From assembly GCA_029776225.1 (NCBI GenBank), contig JAKOTR010000098.1, positions 1 to 64,000 on the forward strand: a stretch of DNA of 64,000 nt, in the 5' to 3' direction. This document shows positions 9,146 through 17,230 of the stretch, piece after piece; position 1 is the first letter of the stretch; each line of letters opens with the position of its first letter. Made by a program: the position numbers and the translations under genes. The stretch is from Acidobacteriota bacterium. GTDB lineage: Bacteria > Acidobacteriota > Terriglobia > Bryobacterales > Bryobacteraceae. The notes beneath the pieces were generated by a model. That model saw nothing but the letters and a program-made list of their open reading frames with translations. It ran no database searches and was not told the DNA's origin.

Positions 9146-9236
9146 AGGTGCCCAGCTTTTCCTCTATTCTAGTGTAGTGCGCCGGGTAGTTTCGGAGTAC
9201 AGCCCTTATTAATCGTGCTTATAGGAAGGTATCTCT

Positions 9237-10523
9237 TTGAAAGTTCTAGTTATCGGTAGCGGGGGTAGAGAACACGCGCTGGTCTGGAGGCTCGCTCAGA
9301 GCCCCCTGGTCGAGTCCCTGGCGGCGGCCCCGGGCAACCCAGGAATCGCGCGCATCGCGCGCTGCGTGCCGGCAAACGTGCAGAATCCGGAGGAGTTGTT
9401 GCAGGTGGCCGAGGCCGTGGATGCCGACCTGACCGTGGCCGGTCCGGAAGCGCCGCTCGTGGCCGGCGTTGTGGACGCTTTTCGCGCAGCCGGGCGGGCG
9501 ATCGTGGGGCCCACCAAGGCAGCCGCGCAGCTTGAAGGAAGCAAGATCTTCGCCAAGCGCTTCATGAGCCAGGCGGGGATCCCGACGGCCCGGTTCGTGG
9601 CCGTTGAAACCGAGGCGGACGCCCTGAGGGCGCTCGACGACTTCGGCTTCCCCGTGGTGCTCAAAGCCGACGGGCTGGCCGCCGGCAAAGGCGTCGTCGT
9701 GGCGGGCAGCCGGGAAGAGGCCGAGCAGACCATACGGGGTCTACTCTCCGGCAAGCTGGTCGGCGCGGCCGGGTCGAAGCTCGTGGTCGAGGAGTTTTTG
9801 ACGGGCGAAGAAGTCAGCTTCATCGTTCTGAGCGACGGCGAGCGTGCGCTGGCGCTCGAACCCACCCAGGATCACAAAGCCGTTTACGATGGCGATACGG
9901 GACCGAACACCGGCGGCATGGGCGCGTATTGCGATTCGCGAATCCTGACGCCGGAGCAACGGCAAGAGATCATGGACCGGATCATCACGCCCGCCATCGA
10001 GCAGATGCGCGCAAACGGCACGCCGTTCACCGGCTTTTTGTACGCGGGGCTGATGATGACTTCGGCAGGTCCTAAGGTGCTGGAATTCAACGTGCGGCTG
10101 GGCGATCCGGAAACGCAGTGCCTGCTGCACCGCCTCGATTGCGATTTCGCGGAAGTCCTGCTCGCGGCAGCCAGAGGCAGTATCGGCGACGCCCGGCTCG
10201 CCTGGCGGCCGGAACCCTCGGTTTGCGTCGTGCTTGCAGCCGCTGGGTATCCCGGCAAGCCCCGGACGGGCGACCGCATTGAGGGAATCGAAGAAGCGGA
10301 GCGTGCCGGGGCCGCGGTCTTTCACGCGGGAACGCGCAGCGGGCCCAATGGCCTGGAGACGGCCGGGGGCCGCGTGCTGGGGGTGACCTCAGCCGGAGAG
10401 GACCTTGCGGGCGCGATCGCACGCACGTATGAAGCCGTGCGCATGATCCGGTTCGAAGGCATGCATTACCGGACGGACATCGGCCGCAAAGGTTTGAAGC
10501 GCTGGGCAACCGTACAGAGATAG
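9237..10523 (+). CDS. purD: Phosphoribosylamine-glycine ligase PurD
   Basis: A 428-residue GARS with full family architecture: an N-terminal domain starting KVLVIGSGGREHAL, an ATP-grasp with VLKADGLAAGKGVVVA, the GPNTGGMGAY motif, EFNVRLGDPETQ, and a C-terminal domain ending near GMHYRTDIG. It catalyses the second step of de novo purine synthesis. The start is TTG, supported by AGGAAGG 7 nt upstream. The tRNA-Arg gene begins 13 nt after its stop and is probably cotranscribed. Confidence 0.97.
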   Translation: MKVLVIGSGGREHALVWRLAQSPLVESLAAAPGNPGIARIARCVPANVQNPEELLQVAEAVDADLTVAGPEAPLVAGVVDAFRAAGRAIVGPTKAAAQLEGSKIFAKRFMSQAGIPTARFVAVETEADALRALDDFGFPVVLKADGLAAGKGVVVAGSREEAEQTIRGLLSGKLVGAAGSKLVVEEFLTGEEVSFIVLSDGERALALEPTQDHKAVYDGDTGPNTGGMGAYCDSRILTPEQRQEIMDRIITPAIEQMRANGTPFTGFLYAGLMMTSAGPKVLEFNVRLGDPETQCLLHRLDCDFAEVLLAAARGSIGDARLAWRPEPSVCVVLAAAGYPGKPRTGDRIEGIEEAERAGAAVFHAGTRSGPNGLETAGGRVLGVTSAGEDLAGAIARTYEAVRMIRFEGMHYRTDIGRKGLKRWATVQR

Positions 10524-10535
10524 AATGGAGGCTTC

Positions 10536-10612
10536 GGGGACGTAGCTCAGTTGGATAGAGCGGCCGCCTCCTAAGCGGCAGGTCGGCAGTTCGAATCTGC
10601 CCGTCCCTACCA
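10536..10612 (+). tRNA. tRNA-Arg (CCT)
   Basis: A 77-nt cloverleaf: acceptor GGGGACG/CGTCCCT, D-arm GCTC/GAGC, anticodon stem GCCGC/GCGGC with loop CTCCTAA (anticodon CCT, reads AGG), T-arm GGCAG-TTCGAAT-CTGCC, and encoded CCA. The gene has no obvious promoter of its own and lies just after purD. Confidence 0.96.
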
Positions 10613-10665
10613 CCCTACCCGCGGCGAATTGTTCCGCGCCGGCAACCCCTAGCCGATGCCGGTGC

Positions 10666-12450
10666 TCACCGGGACTCCCTTTCGAAATCGATGCGCAGGA
10701 CGGCATAGGGCGCAAGCTGAAACTCCGCGCGGCCGCCGGGCGCCTCGACCGGCTCTCCCGGTTCGTTCCGGTAGGCCTCCGGAGCGGCCATTGCGCGCTC
10801 CGCGTTCGTCTCATCGAGACGCTTCACGTACGCCTGCGGGCCGATGCCTTCCACCGTAACCCGCAAGTCCCCGCACGTCATATTCGCCAGCAGAATGCGG
10901 ACGCGGCCGCCCTCTCGAAGGACAACGCCGTCGGCCGCCAGAGGACGAGTAGACTGCGACGGCAGGACTTCGCCGCCGGCGAACTCGCCCGCGTCGGCAA
11001 GCACGTGGTAAAGCGGGAAAACGCGGCCGTCCTGGGCGTCCATCACGCCCTTCGGGCCGGTGGTCTCGTAGTAGGTGATGCTGGAGGCGCCGCCCTCGGC
11101 CAGGTACTTGATGCTTCCGGTGGTCCAGGCCGCGGCAAACAGCGACCCCTGCCGGGCGTCCGTGTGCGGCCTCGGCTTCAAGGTCACCGGGCTGACCACG
11201 ACAGGTTTCAAACCGGCGATCAGGCGGGCGCTCCGGGCGGCACCGGCCCCGCCGGGCAGGTTTTCCACCATCGAATCGTTGTCGAACGTGTGAACTTGTG
11301 GGCTCAGAGGAAAGCAAACGCCATCGACGGCGTCCGGATCGGGCCGGTTGCGGTTCAGCTCGGCGAAATAATCATCGGAGCCGCACACGAAGCGGGCGTT
11401 GGCGTCGATGGCGGCCAGGTGTTTCTGCGCCGCGGCGACCGCTTCGTTTCGAAAAATCAGCCAGCGGCAGATTCGCGGGGCGTCCTCGCGCAGGCGGGCG
11501 GCCAGCACGGCCAGTTCCGCCTCGCTGGAAAACGTGATTGCGAGCTCGAGCGGCAGGTTGAGGGCCCGGGCGTCGCGGACCGCGCCGGCCAGCACAGCCG
11601 AATAGTCCGCCGTAAGGTCGAGATCCGCGCGCAGGTGCGAGAGGTCGAGCGCCCGCAGGCGCGCAACACCGGGTTCGCGCAGTTCGCCGCCGCGTCCCAG
11701 GCCGATTTCCGGCAGCGGCACAGCCCCCGCTTCGTTGTACGAGAACACGATGGACTCAATCAGCGAGAGCCGGACCGACTGGCTGATTTCCGTGCCCTCC
11801 TTGACTTCGACGGGGATCGGCAGATCGAGCGGCGTGGAATAGGTTTTGTACGAGGCGTCGGTCCAGTTCCGCTGGTCCTCGGTTTCGAAGATGTCCCCGG
11901 AAAACCGCACTTCGGCGGTCAGCCCGGGCACGACCTCGTGCGATATCGCGCGGAGGTCTTTGAACGGCTGGTGGGGCGAGACCAGCTCCGGAAAGCGTGA
12001 GGTCTCGATCGCGCCGCTGGTCTTTTCCAGGATGCATGGCCGGCCGGCGCATTCCCGGACCGGGTGGAGAACGCAGTAACCGATGCGGTTGCGCCAGAAG
12101 GTCGAGTGGGCTTTCCCGCGCATCGTCCACTCGATGGTGCCGCGCGCATCGCCGGTGACGGTCGCGCTCCAGCGAAAATCGATGCCGTCCATCCGGCTGA
12201 CGGCGTCGTAGGAGATGGCGAATCCGTCTGCCGTTCTCTTTACGGAGAGGTTTGATATCTCGTTCGGCGCAGTGTTCCAGTTGCGGTCGCGGACGGCTAT
12301 GTACACGCGCCTGAGGACCTCGTGCTCGCCGAAGCGGATGTAGCGCACTTCGCCCTGCACAAATGTCATCGTCAGAGGCCCGGCCTGCAAAAGCAGCTTT
12401 TCGGGCAGGGGCTCTTCACTGCCGTAGCGGAGAATGTTCGTCGATGCCAT
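10666..12450 (-). CDS. Large carbohydrate-active protein resembling D-apionate lactonase (ApnL-like)
   Basis: A 594-residue cytoplasmic protein without a signal peptide. It has an N-terminal beta-rich part (VYIAVRDRNWNT, then FRWSATVTGD), a block with CVLHPVRECAG and FETEDQRNWTDASYKTYSTPL, a central TIM-barrel-like part (about 250-480) with ITYYETTGP, and a C-terminal beta domain. This order and the EDQRNWTDAS block fit my recollection of the ApnL lactonase family from apiose/apionate catabolism. The match is from memory and the substrate is uncertain. A decayed Gfo/Idh/MocA oxidoreductase lies 14 nt upstream on the same strand, so the gene was once part of a sugar-oxidation operon. Confidence 0.55.
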   Translation of the reverse strand: MASTNILRYGSEEPLPEKLLLQAGPLTMTFVQGEVRYIRFGEHEVLRRVYIAVRDRNWNTAPNEISNLSVKRTADGFAISYDAVSRMDGIDFRWSATVTGDARGTIEWTMRGKAHSTFWRNRIGYCVLHPVRECAGRPCILEKTSGAIETSRFPELVSPHQPFKDLRAISHEVVPGLTAEVRFSGDIFETEDQRNWTDASYKTYSTPLDLPIPVEVKEGTEISQSVRLSLIESIVFSYNEAGAVPLPEIGLGRGGELREPGVARLRALDLSHLRADLDLTADYSAVLAGAVRDARALNLPLELAITFSSEAELAVLAARLREDAPRICRWLIFRNEAVAAAQKHLAAIDANARFVCGSDDYFAELNRNRPDPDAVDGVCFPLSPQVHTFDNDSMVENLPGGAGAARSARLIAGLKPVVVSPVTLKPRPHTDARQGSLFAAAWTTGSIKYLAEGGASSITYYETTGPKGVMDAQDGRVFPLYHVLADAGEFAGGEVLPSQSTRPLAADGVVLREGGRVRILLANMTCGDLRVTVEGIGPQAYVKRLDETNAERAMAAPEAYRNEPGEPVEAPGGRAEFQLAPYAVLRIDFERESR

Positions 12451-12464
12451 ATCAGGAACCGAAA

Positions 12465-12899
12465 TTAATCAACTTGGCCGGTGCGGGCCGAGCCGGTGCA
12501 CGCCGATTGGTATGCCGCAAAGACGAGCACCGTCTTGACATTATCTTCCGTGCTGATTTCGGCCGGCGCTTCGCCGTACAGTGCGGCAAGAAGATTTGTT
12601 TGCGCCGGCCCGAGACTGGAACGTACGACGTCGTAGGTCGGATCGGTCCAGGACTAGCGCGGAGGCGGACAGCGGCGGGTCTGGGTGCCTTCCCGGGTGG
12701 TCACGCGGATCCCGTAGTCCAGCGCGAGCTCCGCGGAACCGAGGTTGCCTTCGACAAAGACGGTGGTTTCCGGGAAGCGGTCGCGTTCGAAACAATTTTC
12801 CGGGCAGGCCACCTCGACCAGCACGGTGGTCTTGGCGCGAATCGCACTGTCCTCTCCTCGACCTCCCCGATAGTGTTACGCGCCTCGATCCAGGTTCAC
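12465..12899 (-). pseudogene. Decayed Gfo/Idh/MocA-family oxidoreductase, C-terminal remnant
   Basis: Reading one minus-strand frame, the translation contains TTVFVEGNLGSAELALDYGI, then VTTREGTQTRR, a PPPR block, DPTYDVVRSSL, NLLAALYGE and TEDNVKTVLVFAAYQSA. This is the C-terminal part of NAD(P)-dependent sugar dehydrogenases of the Gfo/Idh/MocA family. The frame is broken by TAG at 12656-12654 and TAA at 12878-12876, has an inserted segment, and ends at TAA 12467-12465. The N-terminal Rossmann half is not found upstream. No single open frame covers it, so it is very likely inactive. Confidence 0.75.
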
Positions 12900-13203
12900 C
12901 CGCGGCCGCTTAGTAGCGCTGCCGCTGCCTGGTGTTGGCACCGGTACCATGAAAATTAGTTATTTTGTCGCTGGCGTCGACAGGTGGACGGCGCCAGGGG
13001 ATGGTCGGGGCAGCATTTTGCATCCGTTTCAACCGGTCTGGCCCGGCGGCCGGTATGATAGCCAACGCTGCCCTGAATTTCCCGCCGAAAATGGAACCGA
13101 GCACGAGACAATGGCCACCTAGCGTCACACTGCATCCGGCATTATCAAGGAGGAATGATCGGCTAAAGGCGCCAAGCTCGGTTCAATTCCGGCTTGACTC
13201 GCG
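12900..13203. other. Non-coding or fully degraded spacer
   Basis: No recognisable protein in any frame. Open stretches (minus 12910-13128, plus 12965-13267) have no family resemblance and conflict with each other. It separates the decayed oxidoreductase from the AvcD locus and may hold the junction of the acquired segment. No direct repeats or attachment-like sites were evident. Confidence 0.5.
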
Positions 13204-13398
13204 CTACTGCGAATTGGTCGCTCGACCGGTTTCCGGAGAGGTCGTCGACGGCGCTATCTGCCGTTGATCCTGAGGCCTTGGACATTCCACTGCGAGCTCA
13301 TTGAAGCCGGCTTCTCGTTTCATCCAGCTTGGCCATCGTTGCACGTCCTCAGACGTTCTTTCGAATTGCCTATAAAGCCAGCCCTTGTTCAACGTCAT
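13204..13398 (-). CDS. Small protein coupled to AvcD (64 residues)
   Basis: I do not recognise a named family. The ATG overlaps the avcD stop as ATGA, and GGAG lies 8 nt before the start, so translation is coupled. The first 31 residues are dense and helical-looking (GWLYRQFERTSEDVQRWPSW) with four aromatic residues, and resemble small W-P-x-W hypothetical proteins I have seen in other genomes. The last 25 residues look disordered. No signal peptide or membrane segment is seen. Its position suggests a partner or modulator of the deaminase, which is an inference only. A chance ORF is possible, but the overlap and Shine-Dalgarno sequence argue against it. Confidence 0.6.
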   Translation of the reverse strand: MTLNKGWLYRQFERTSEDVQRWPSWMKREAGFNELAVECPRPQDQRQIAPSTTSPETGRATNSQ

Positions 13399-14960
13399 TC
13401 GCTCTTCTCCGTTATTCCGATTTTAGCCTTCAGATCGTTCTCGAATCGTTTGAATGCTTCCGCCTCGCCAGTGAGGCGGGCCACAACTGATGGCAGATAC
13501 TCTGGTAGCCTGGGAACTGCTTTCGCTCGACGCCACACTGCAACTGTACCATCAGGCTCTTTCCTCTTGCGCCCCTGCATGGAAAAGAATTCAGCGTATC
13601 GCCTCGGGGCTATGCCCACAAACGGATCAATCCGCATCTTCCCGGGGCAGTCCGTCTCCGAGTCGACCTGAATCGAGTCGGGGTACAACTCGCTCACCAG
13701 ACTCTTGGGGTATGGTTCGACATAAACGACCCGTTCGATCCCAGCCGCGACAATGTGCTTTGCGCAGTCATGACAGGGGAACGTTGTCGTAAACAATTCA
13801 CATCCGACGGTGGACACGCCGTGGAGAGCAGCATCTAATATGGCGGCCATTTCAGCGTGCACTGCACGTACGTAGTCGACCGTCGCGGTGAACTGCGCAC
13901 CCTTCATGATAGGTCGCTCGCCTTCGCGCAGTGCTTTGACGACCATGTCCCTGGTCGCTAGTGTCGACTTGTCAGCCGAAAGCCAACCGCTCAATCTAAG
14001 TCGATCCAGAACATCGCCCAGAAGTGTCTCCCGCATGCGATCACTGCTGTCGTAGCCCAGTTGAAAATCCCGACCATCCGGATCATCGCCGCACCAGTAT
14101 TGGCCCCCGCCCATTCGTGGCACTTCGTTACAGCCGATGCTGACGACAGAACCGTCTCGACGGCAGATTGCAACGCCGACTTGGCGGGCTAGAGAAGCCG
14201 AGCGAAGAGCAGCGGCGTGAGCAATATACATCCCCTGCTCATCGCGACTGGGTGTGTGCAGTGTGTTTCCGAACAGGAGATCGATGAAGCGGGTGATCGC
14301 GGCATCCAGCGACTGCGGATCTCCAGCATTGACTATGACGTCCGCCAACGCAAAAGAGTCTCGGACATTCTGTCCAAAGGGATCGTCGATTTCCTCCTCA
14401 TCCGTTGCGATCAGGCTTTCGGCTTTTGAAAGAAACTGACGAGTCTGATTGCTGTAGCGCGACTCCGCGATTCGCCTCGCCAGATCTTGAACTCGCCGGG
14501 CCCTGGGAGCATATGCAGCAAGAACGAGAAATGCTGGACCGTAGATCCGCCGAAGGGTCTCGATTTCCTCTGGTCTTTTCAGAGAATGGAAAATGGCTGC
14601 GAATCCTGCCAGCGGCTTGTTCTGATCGCCGAGCTCCAGGAAACGGTATTCTCGAAGCGCCCCGACTCCAAGCATCGCAACAGCGTCCTTCCTATCCAAT
14701 GCGCGCCGGAGTAGATTACCGGCTCTGATGTGTTCCTCGATCTCCTCGTCGCGTGGTCCGTCCTTAAGAAGGGACCACGGCTCCTTGGGGATCTCATGCA
14801 TTAGGCGGCTAAGCCTGAAAACCTCACTACGATACCGAACTTGGGCGAGCGCTTCGGAAAGACGTGAGGCCACCAGCGTCAAGTCGGTGCCGAGAGGGCC
14901 TACGAGCCCGAAAACCAGTTCCGGTTGAACAGCCGCATCTGCTTCTGTTTCGGCCAACAT
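13395..14960 (-). CDS. avcD: Anti-phage dCTP/dCMP deaminase, AvcD type
   Basis: A 521-residue two-domain protein. Residues 15-180 are a P-loop kinase-like domain starting LVFGLVGPLGTDL (18-30). Residues about 235-480 are a cytidine/deoxycytidylate deaminase with the zinc site H368-A-E370 and P-C396-H-D-C399. This order matches AvcD and the dCTP-deaminase defence proteins, which deplete dCTP during phage infection and convert it to dUTP/dUMP. The ATG is preceded by AAGGA. It has its own promoter, a short leader and a coupled 64-residue ORF downstream. The coding DNA is visibly less GC-rich than neighbouring genes, consistent with horizontal acquisition. Confidence 0.88.
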   Translation of the reverse strand: MLAETEADAAVQPELVFGLVGPLGTDLTLVASRLSEALAQVRYRSEVFRLSRLMHEIPKEPWSLLKDGPRDEEIEEHIRAGNLLRRALDRKDAVAMLGVGALREYRFLELGDQNKPLAGFAAIFHSLKRPEEIETLRRIYGPAFLVLAAYAPRARRVQDLARRIAESRYSNQTRQFLSKAESLIATDEEEIDDPFGQNVRDSFALADVIVNAGDPQSLDAAITRFIDLLFGNTLHTPSRDEQGMYIAHAAALRSASLARQVGVAICRRDGSVVSIGCNEVPRMGGGQYWCGDDPDGRDFQLGYDSSDRMRETLLGDVLDRLRLSGWLSADKSTLATRDMVVKALREGERPIMKGAQFTATVDYVRAVHAEMAAILDAALHGVSTVGCELFTTTFPCHDCAKHIVAAGIERVVYVEPYPKSLVSELYPDSIQVDSETDCPGKMRIDPFVGIAPRRYAEFFSMQGRKRKEPDGTVAVWRRAKAVPRLPEYLPSVVARLTGEAEAFKRFENDLKAKIGITEKSE

Positions 14961-14982
14961 GTGTCCTTAATAAAACAATCCA

Positions 14983-15011
14983 CTTCTATTTGTTCTTGTT
15001 GCGCTTGTCAA
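14983..15011 (-). promoter_or_regulatory. Putative promoter of the avcD locus
   Basis: On the minus strand TTGACA (15011-15006) is followed after 17 nt by TAGAAG (14988-14983), 22 nt before the avcD ATG. This is the best sigma-70-like promoter in the window and predicts a leader of roughly 15 nt. Confidence 0.6.
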
Positions 15012-15107
15012 CCCCCCGACCCGACGATTGAAATCAGAATAACAACACATTCCAACCCTCCAGCTTGGCTGTGGCGTAGATGGGCAACGGCTTCACAATC
15101 GCCTTTG

Positions 15108-15169
15108 GTGACACGCCTAATACGTTGTTGAGTCAATTCTTGCCCATTTTGGCAGGAAGACGGTGTCAC
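15108..15169. other. Possible structured region upstream of avcD
   Basis: Between the rbsK stop and the avcD promoter lies an outer inverted repeat GTGACAC (15108-15114)/GTGTCAC (15163-15169) enclosing CTTGCC (15139-15144)/GGCAGG (15151-15156). No protein is convincing in 15012-15283. Known AvcD systems carry an inhibitory RNA (AvcI) upstream of avcD, so this is the place to look for one. The pairing is modest and could be chance. Confidence 0.25.
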
Positions 15170-15283
15170 GCGAGTGGAAAATCAGACTGGGAGTCCCAGT
15201 TGAACGCCGCTGGCCCCTTGTCCCGCGGCAGGTCTACGCGGGCGGTGTGGAAGCGCCGGTCTCCTGTGCGGGCGTGCCGTTGT

Positions 15284-16237
15284 TTATCGCCCCGCGAGAA
15301 ACGCGTCCACTTCGGCGCGGGTGGGAATCGAGGCTTGGGCGCCGGGCCGGGTTACGGAGAGCGCCGCGGCGGCGTTTGCGAACCGGAGGGCGTCCTCGAT
15401 GGGCCGGCTTTCCGCCAGGGCTATGGCCAGCGCGGCGTTGAAGGTGTCGCCGGCGGCCGTGGTATCCCGCACCTCGACCGGGAACGCCGGCGAGTGAATC
15501 CGCCGCTCACCGTCATCCAAAAAGCAACCCTGGCCGCCCAGCTTGATGATTACCTTTCGCGGTCCGAGTTCACGGAGCGCGCAGGCGAGGGCGGGAGCGT
15601 CTTCCAGCGAGACCGAAGCGGCGGAGCGTCCGAGCAGCGCCAGCGCCTCGCTCTCGTTCGGCGTCAGAATGTCCACCTGCGAAAGCATTGCGGGGGGAAG
15701 CGGCCGCGCCGGGGCCGGGTCGAGGATCGTCGCGGCGCCCTCTTCGCGGGCGAGCGCGAGCGCCGCGGCTACCGTGTCCAGCGGGATTTCGAGTTGAAAC
15801 AGCGCAAAGCGCGCGCCGCGGAGGGTGCGCCGCAGAGCCCCGGTATCGGCGGCGGCAAACTCATGGTTTGCGCCGGAGGCCACCACGATCGAGTTCCGCC
15901 CCGCCGCATCCACCCAGATGAGCGCCACCCCGGTCGGCTGCGCCTTGGTGGCGTGCACGGCGCTCACGTCCACGCCGGCGGCCGAAAGGCTCGCCTTGAG
16001 GTGATCGGCGAACAGGTCGTAGCCGACGCGCCCGGCCATACGCACCGCCGTGCGCGCGCCGCCCAGCCTGCCGGCCGCGCATGCCTGGTTGGCGCCCTTG
16101 CCTCCCGGAACCATCTGGAAGTTGCGGCCGAGCACGGTTTCCCCGGGCACGGGAAAGCGGGTCACGGAGACAACGAAATCCATGTTCAGGCTGCCGATGA
16201 CGGCAACCGCGGGGCGCTCGGGTTGTGAAGGGTTCAT
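15284..16237 (-). CDS. rbsK: Ribokinase (PfkB family)
   Basis: A 317-residue sugar kinase. It starts AVAVIGSLNMDFV, with GGKGANQA near residue 40 and the anion-hole/catalytic motif DTTAAGDTFNAAL near 255, typical of ribokinase rather than fructokinase. It phosphorylates D-ribose to ribose-5-phosphate. The ATG at 16237 overlaps the DUF507 stop (ATGA) and begins at the conserved N-terminus; a longer in-frame extension upstream has no homology. No ribose transporter is nearby. Confidence 0.9.
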   Translation of the reverse strand: MNPSQPERPAVAVIGSLNMDFVVSVTRFPVPGETVLGRNFQMVPGGKGANQACAAGRLGGARTAVRMAGRVGYDLFADHLKASLSAAGVDVSAVHATKAQPTGVALIWVDAAGRNSIVVASGANHEFAAADTGALRRTLRGARFALFQLEIPLDTVAAALALAREEGAATILDPAPARPLPPAMLSQVDILTPNESEALALLGRSAASVSLEDAPALACALRELGPRKVIIKLGGQGCFLDDGERRIHSPAFPVEVRDTTAAGDTFNAALAIALAESRPIEDALRFANAAAALSVTRPGAQASIPTRAEVDAFLAGR

Positions 16238-16821
16238 CGGGAAAGGTCGATGCCGAGTTTCTTGAGTTCCTCGGCGTAGTAGCGGCGGAGCAGCAGATCC
16301 CACTCTTCGCTGCCTTCGGGGATTTCGCGTTTCTGCGAGCGGATTTTCTCGCGGGCGGCGCGATCGACCTTCTCTTCGGTCTGCAGGATTTCCGTCATCT
16401 CCCGGACGAGCTCCAGCCGCACGTCGTTGGGCGGTTGTTTCAACCTGACGGAGCGCGCCCGGCGCAGCGCGGGAACAATCTTGTGAGACATGTCGATGAT
16501 CTTGTCCCGCGAGATTTTCATCTGGTCGCCGCTATCGCGGCCGGAGGCGCGGATCACTTTGCGCTGCGTGATCAGCATGTTCTTGATGCGCCGGAACATC
16601 TCCTGATAGCTGACGTTCTCGCGGCGCATGTAATCGGTGTACTGGCTCAGAATGTCCCGCACCTCGTCATTCAACCGGTCCTCGACTTCGAGTTCCTCGG
16701 TGATGACGGTTGCGATGATCTCGGCGGTGCCTTGGGGATCGACTGTCTCCAAATAGGTCGGGCTCAGCTTCTTGACGAGTTGGCGGGCAATATACGCGAT
16801 GAATTCCCTTGGAATCAGCAT
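16234..16821 (-). CDS. DUF507 family protein
   Basis: A 195-residue protein rich in charged helices, with two tandem halves of about 90 residues each. Features include FIAYIARQLVKKL at the start, LEVEDRLNDEVRDIL, and a second half ending in EEWDLLLRRYYAEELKKLG. This fits the DUF507 family seen in Acidobacteria, Deltaproteobacteria and Aquificae. Its molecular role is unknown. It is the first gene of a two-gene unit with rbsK (4-nt overlap) and is divergent from the HU-TIR pair. Confidence 0.8.
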   Translation of the reverse strand: MLIPREFIAYIARQLVKKLSPTYLETVDPQGTAEIIATVITEELEVEDRLNDEVRDILSQYTDYMRRENVSYQEMFRRIKNMLITQRKVIRASGRDSGDQMKISRDKIIDMSHKIVPALRRARSVRLKQPPNDVRLELVREMTEILQTEEKVDRAAREKIRSQKREIPEGSEEWDLLLRRYYAEELKKLGIDLSR

Positions 16822-17026
16822 TCTGCCGAAATGGTCGACATCGACTCTGATAGTGTAGCAAAGACGCGCACGAATCGCCGTTCACGGCCCGGACTCAACG
16901 AGAGCGGCGCCCGCCCGTACAGCAATAAGCCGCAGAAAACAGGAAACTTGCGGGCTTTGCGCCGCCGCAGGTTCTCGGGAAGCGCGCCGCGGGGAGCGGC
17001 CTTATGCCTGTTAGTATGATCCCGGG

Positions 17027-17230
17027 ATGGATCGAGACGAGCTCGCAACCCGACTCGCGAAGCAGACCGGGGTGTCACGGGCAGCCGCGGCCGACCGGCT
17101 GGACGAAGTGATTCACCGCATACTGACGAAATTGCGCCGCGGGCAACCCGCCGCCTTGCCAGGGCTGGGGGAATTCCTGCCCGGCCAAGGATTCCGGTTT
17201 GAAGCGCGGAAAGGCAGGAAACGGCAATGA
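17027..17230 (+). CDS. Small HU/IHF-like DNA-binding protein
   Basis: A 67-residue protein. Residues 1-37 form the HU helical dimerisation part (ELATRLAKQTGVSRAAAADRL, split by a turn), followed by PALPGLGEFLPG, the HU-type GLG/F strand, and a basic tail. It lacks the full beta-arm of HU (usual length 90), so it is a truncated or specialised HU. The ATG has no Shine-Dalgarno sequence. A TATGAT hexamer ends 6 nt before it, which would give a leaderless transcript if it is the -10 box. The stop overlaps the TIR gene start (ATGA), so both are made together. Confidence 0.75.
   Translation: MDRDELATRLAKQTGVSRAAAADRLDEVIHRILTKLRRGQPAALPGLGEFLPGQGFRFEARKGRKRQ

Noticed and set aside
12910-13128. Minus-strand open frame between the decayed oxidoreductase and AvcD
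   Set aside because: It does not continue the Gfo/Idh/MocA remnant, has no family resemblance, and starts with a GTG lacking a ribosome site.
15080-16228. Long plus-strand open frame opposite rbsK
   Set aside because: It is antisense to ribokinase, is Arg/Gly-rich low-complexity, and arises from GC-rich codon structure.
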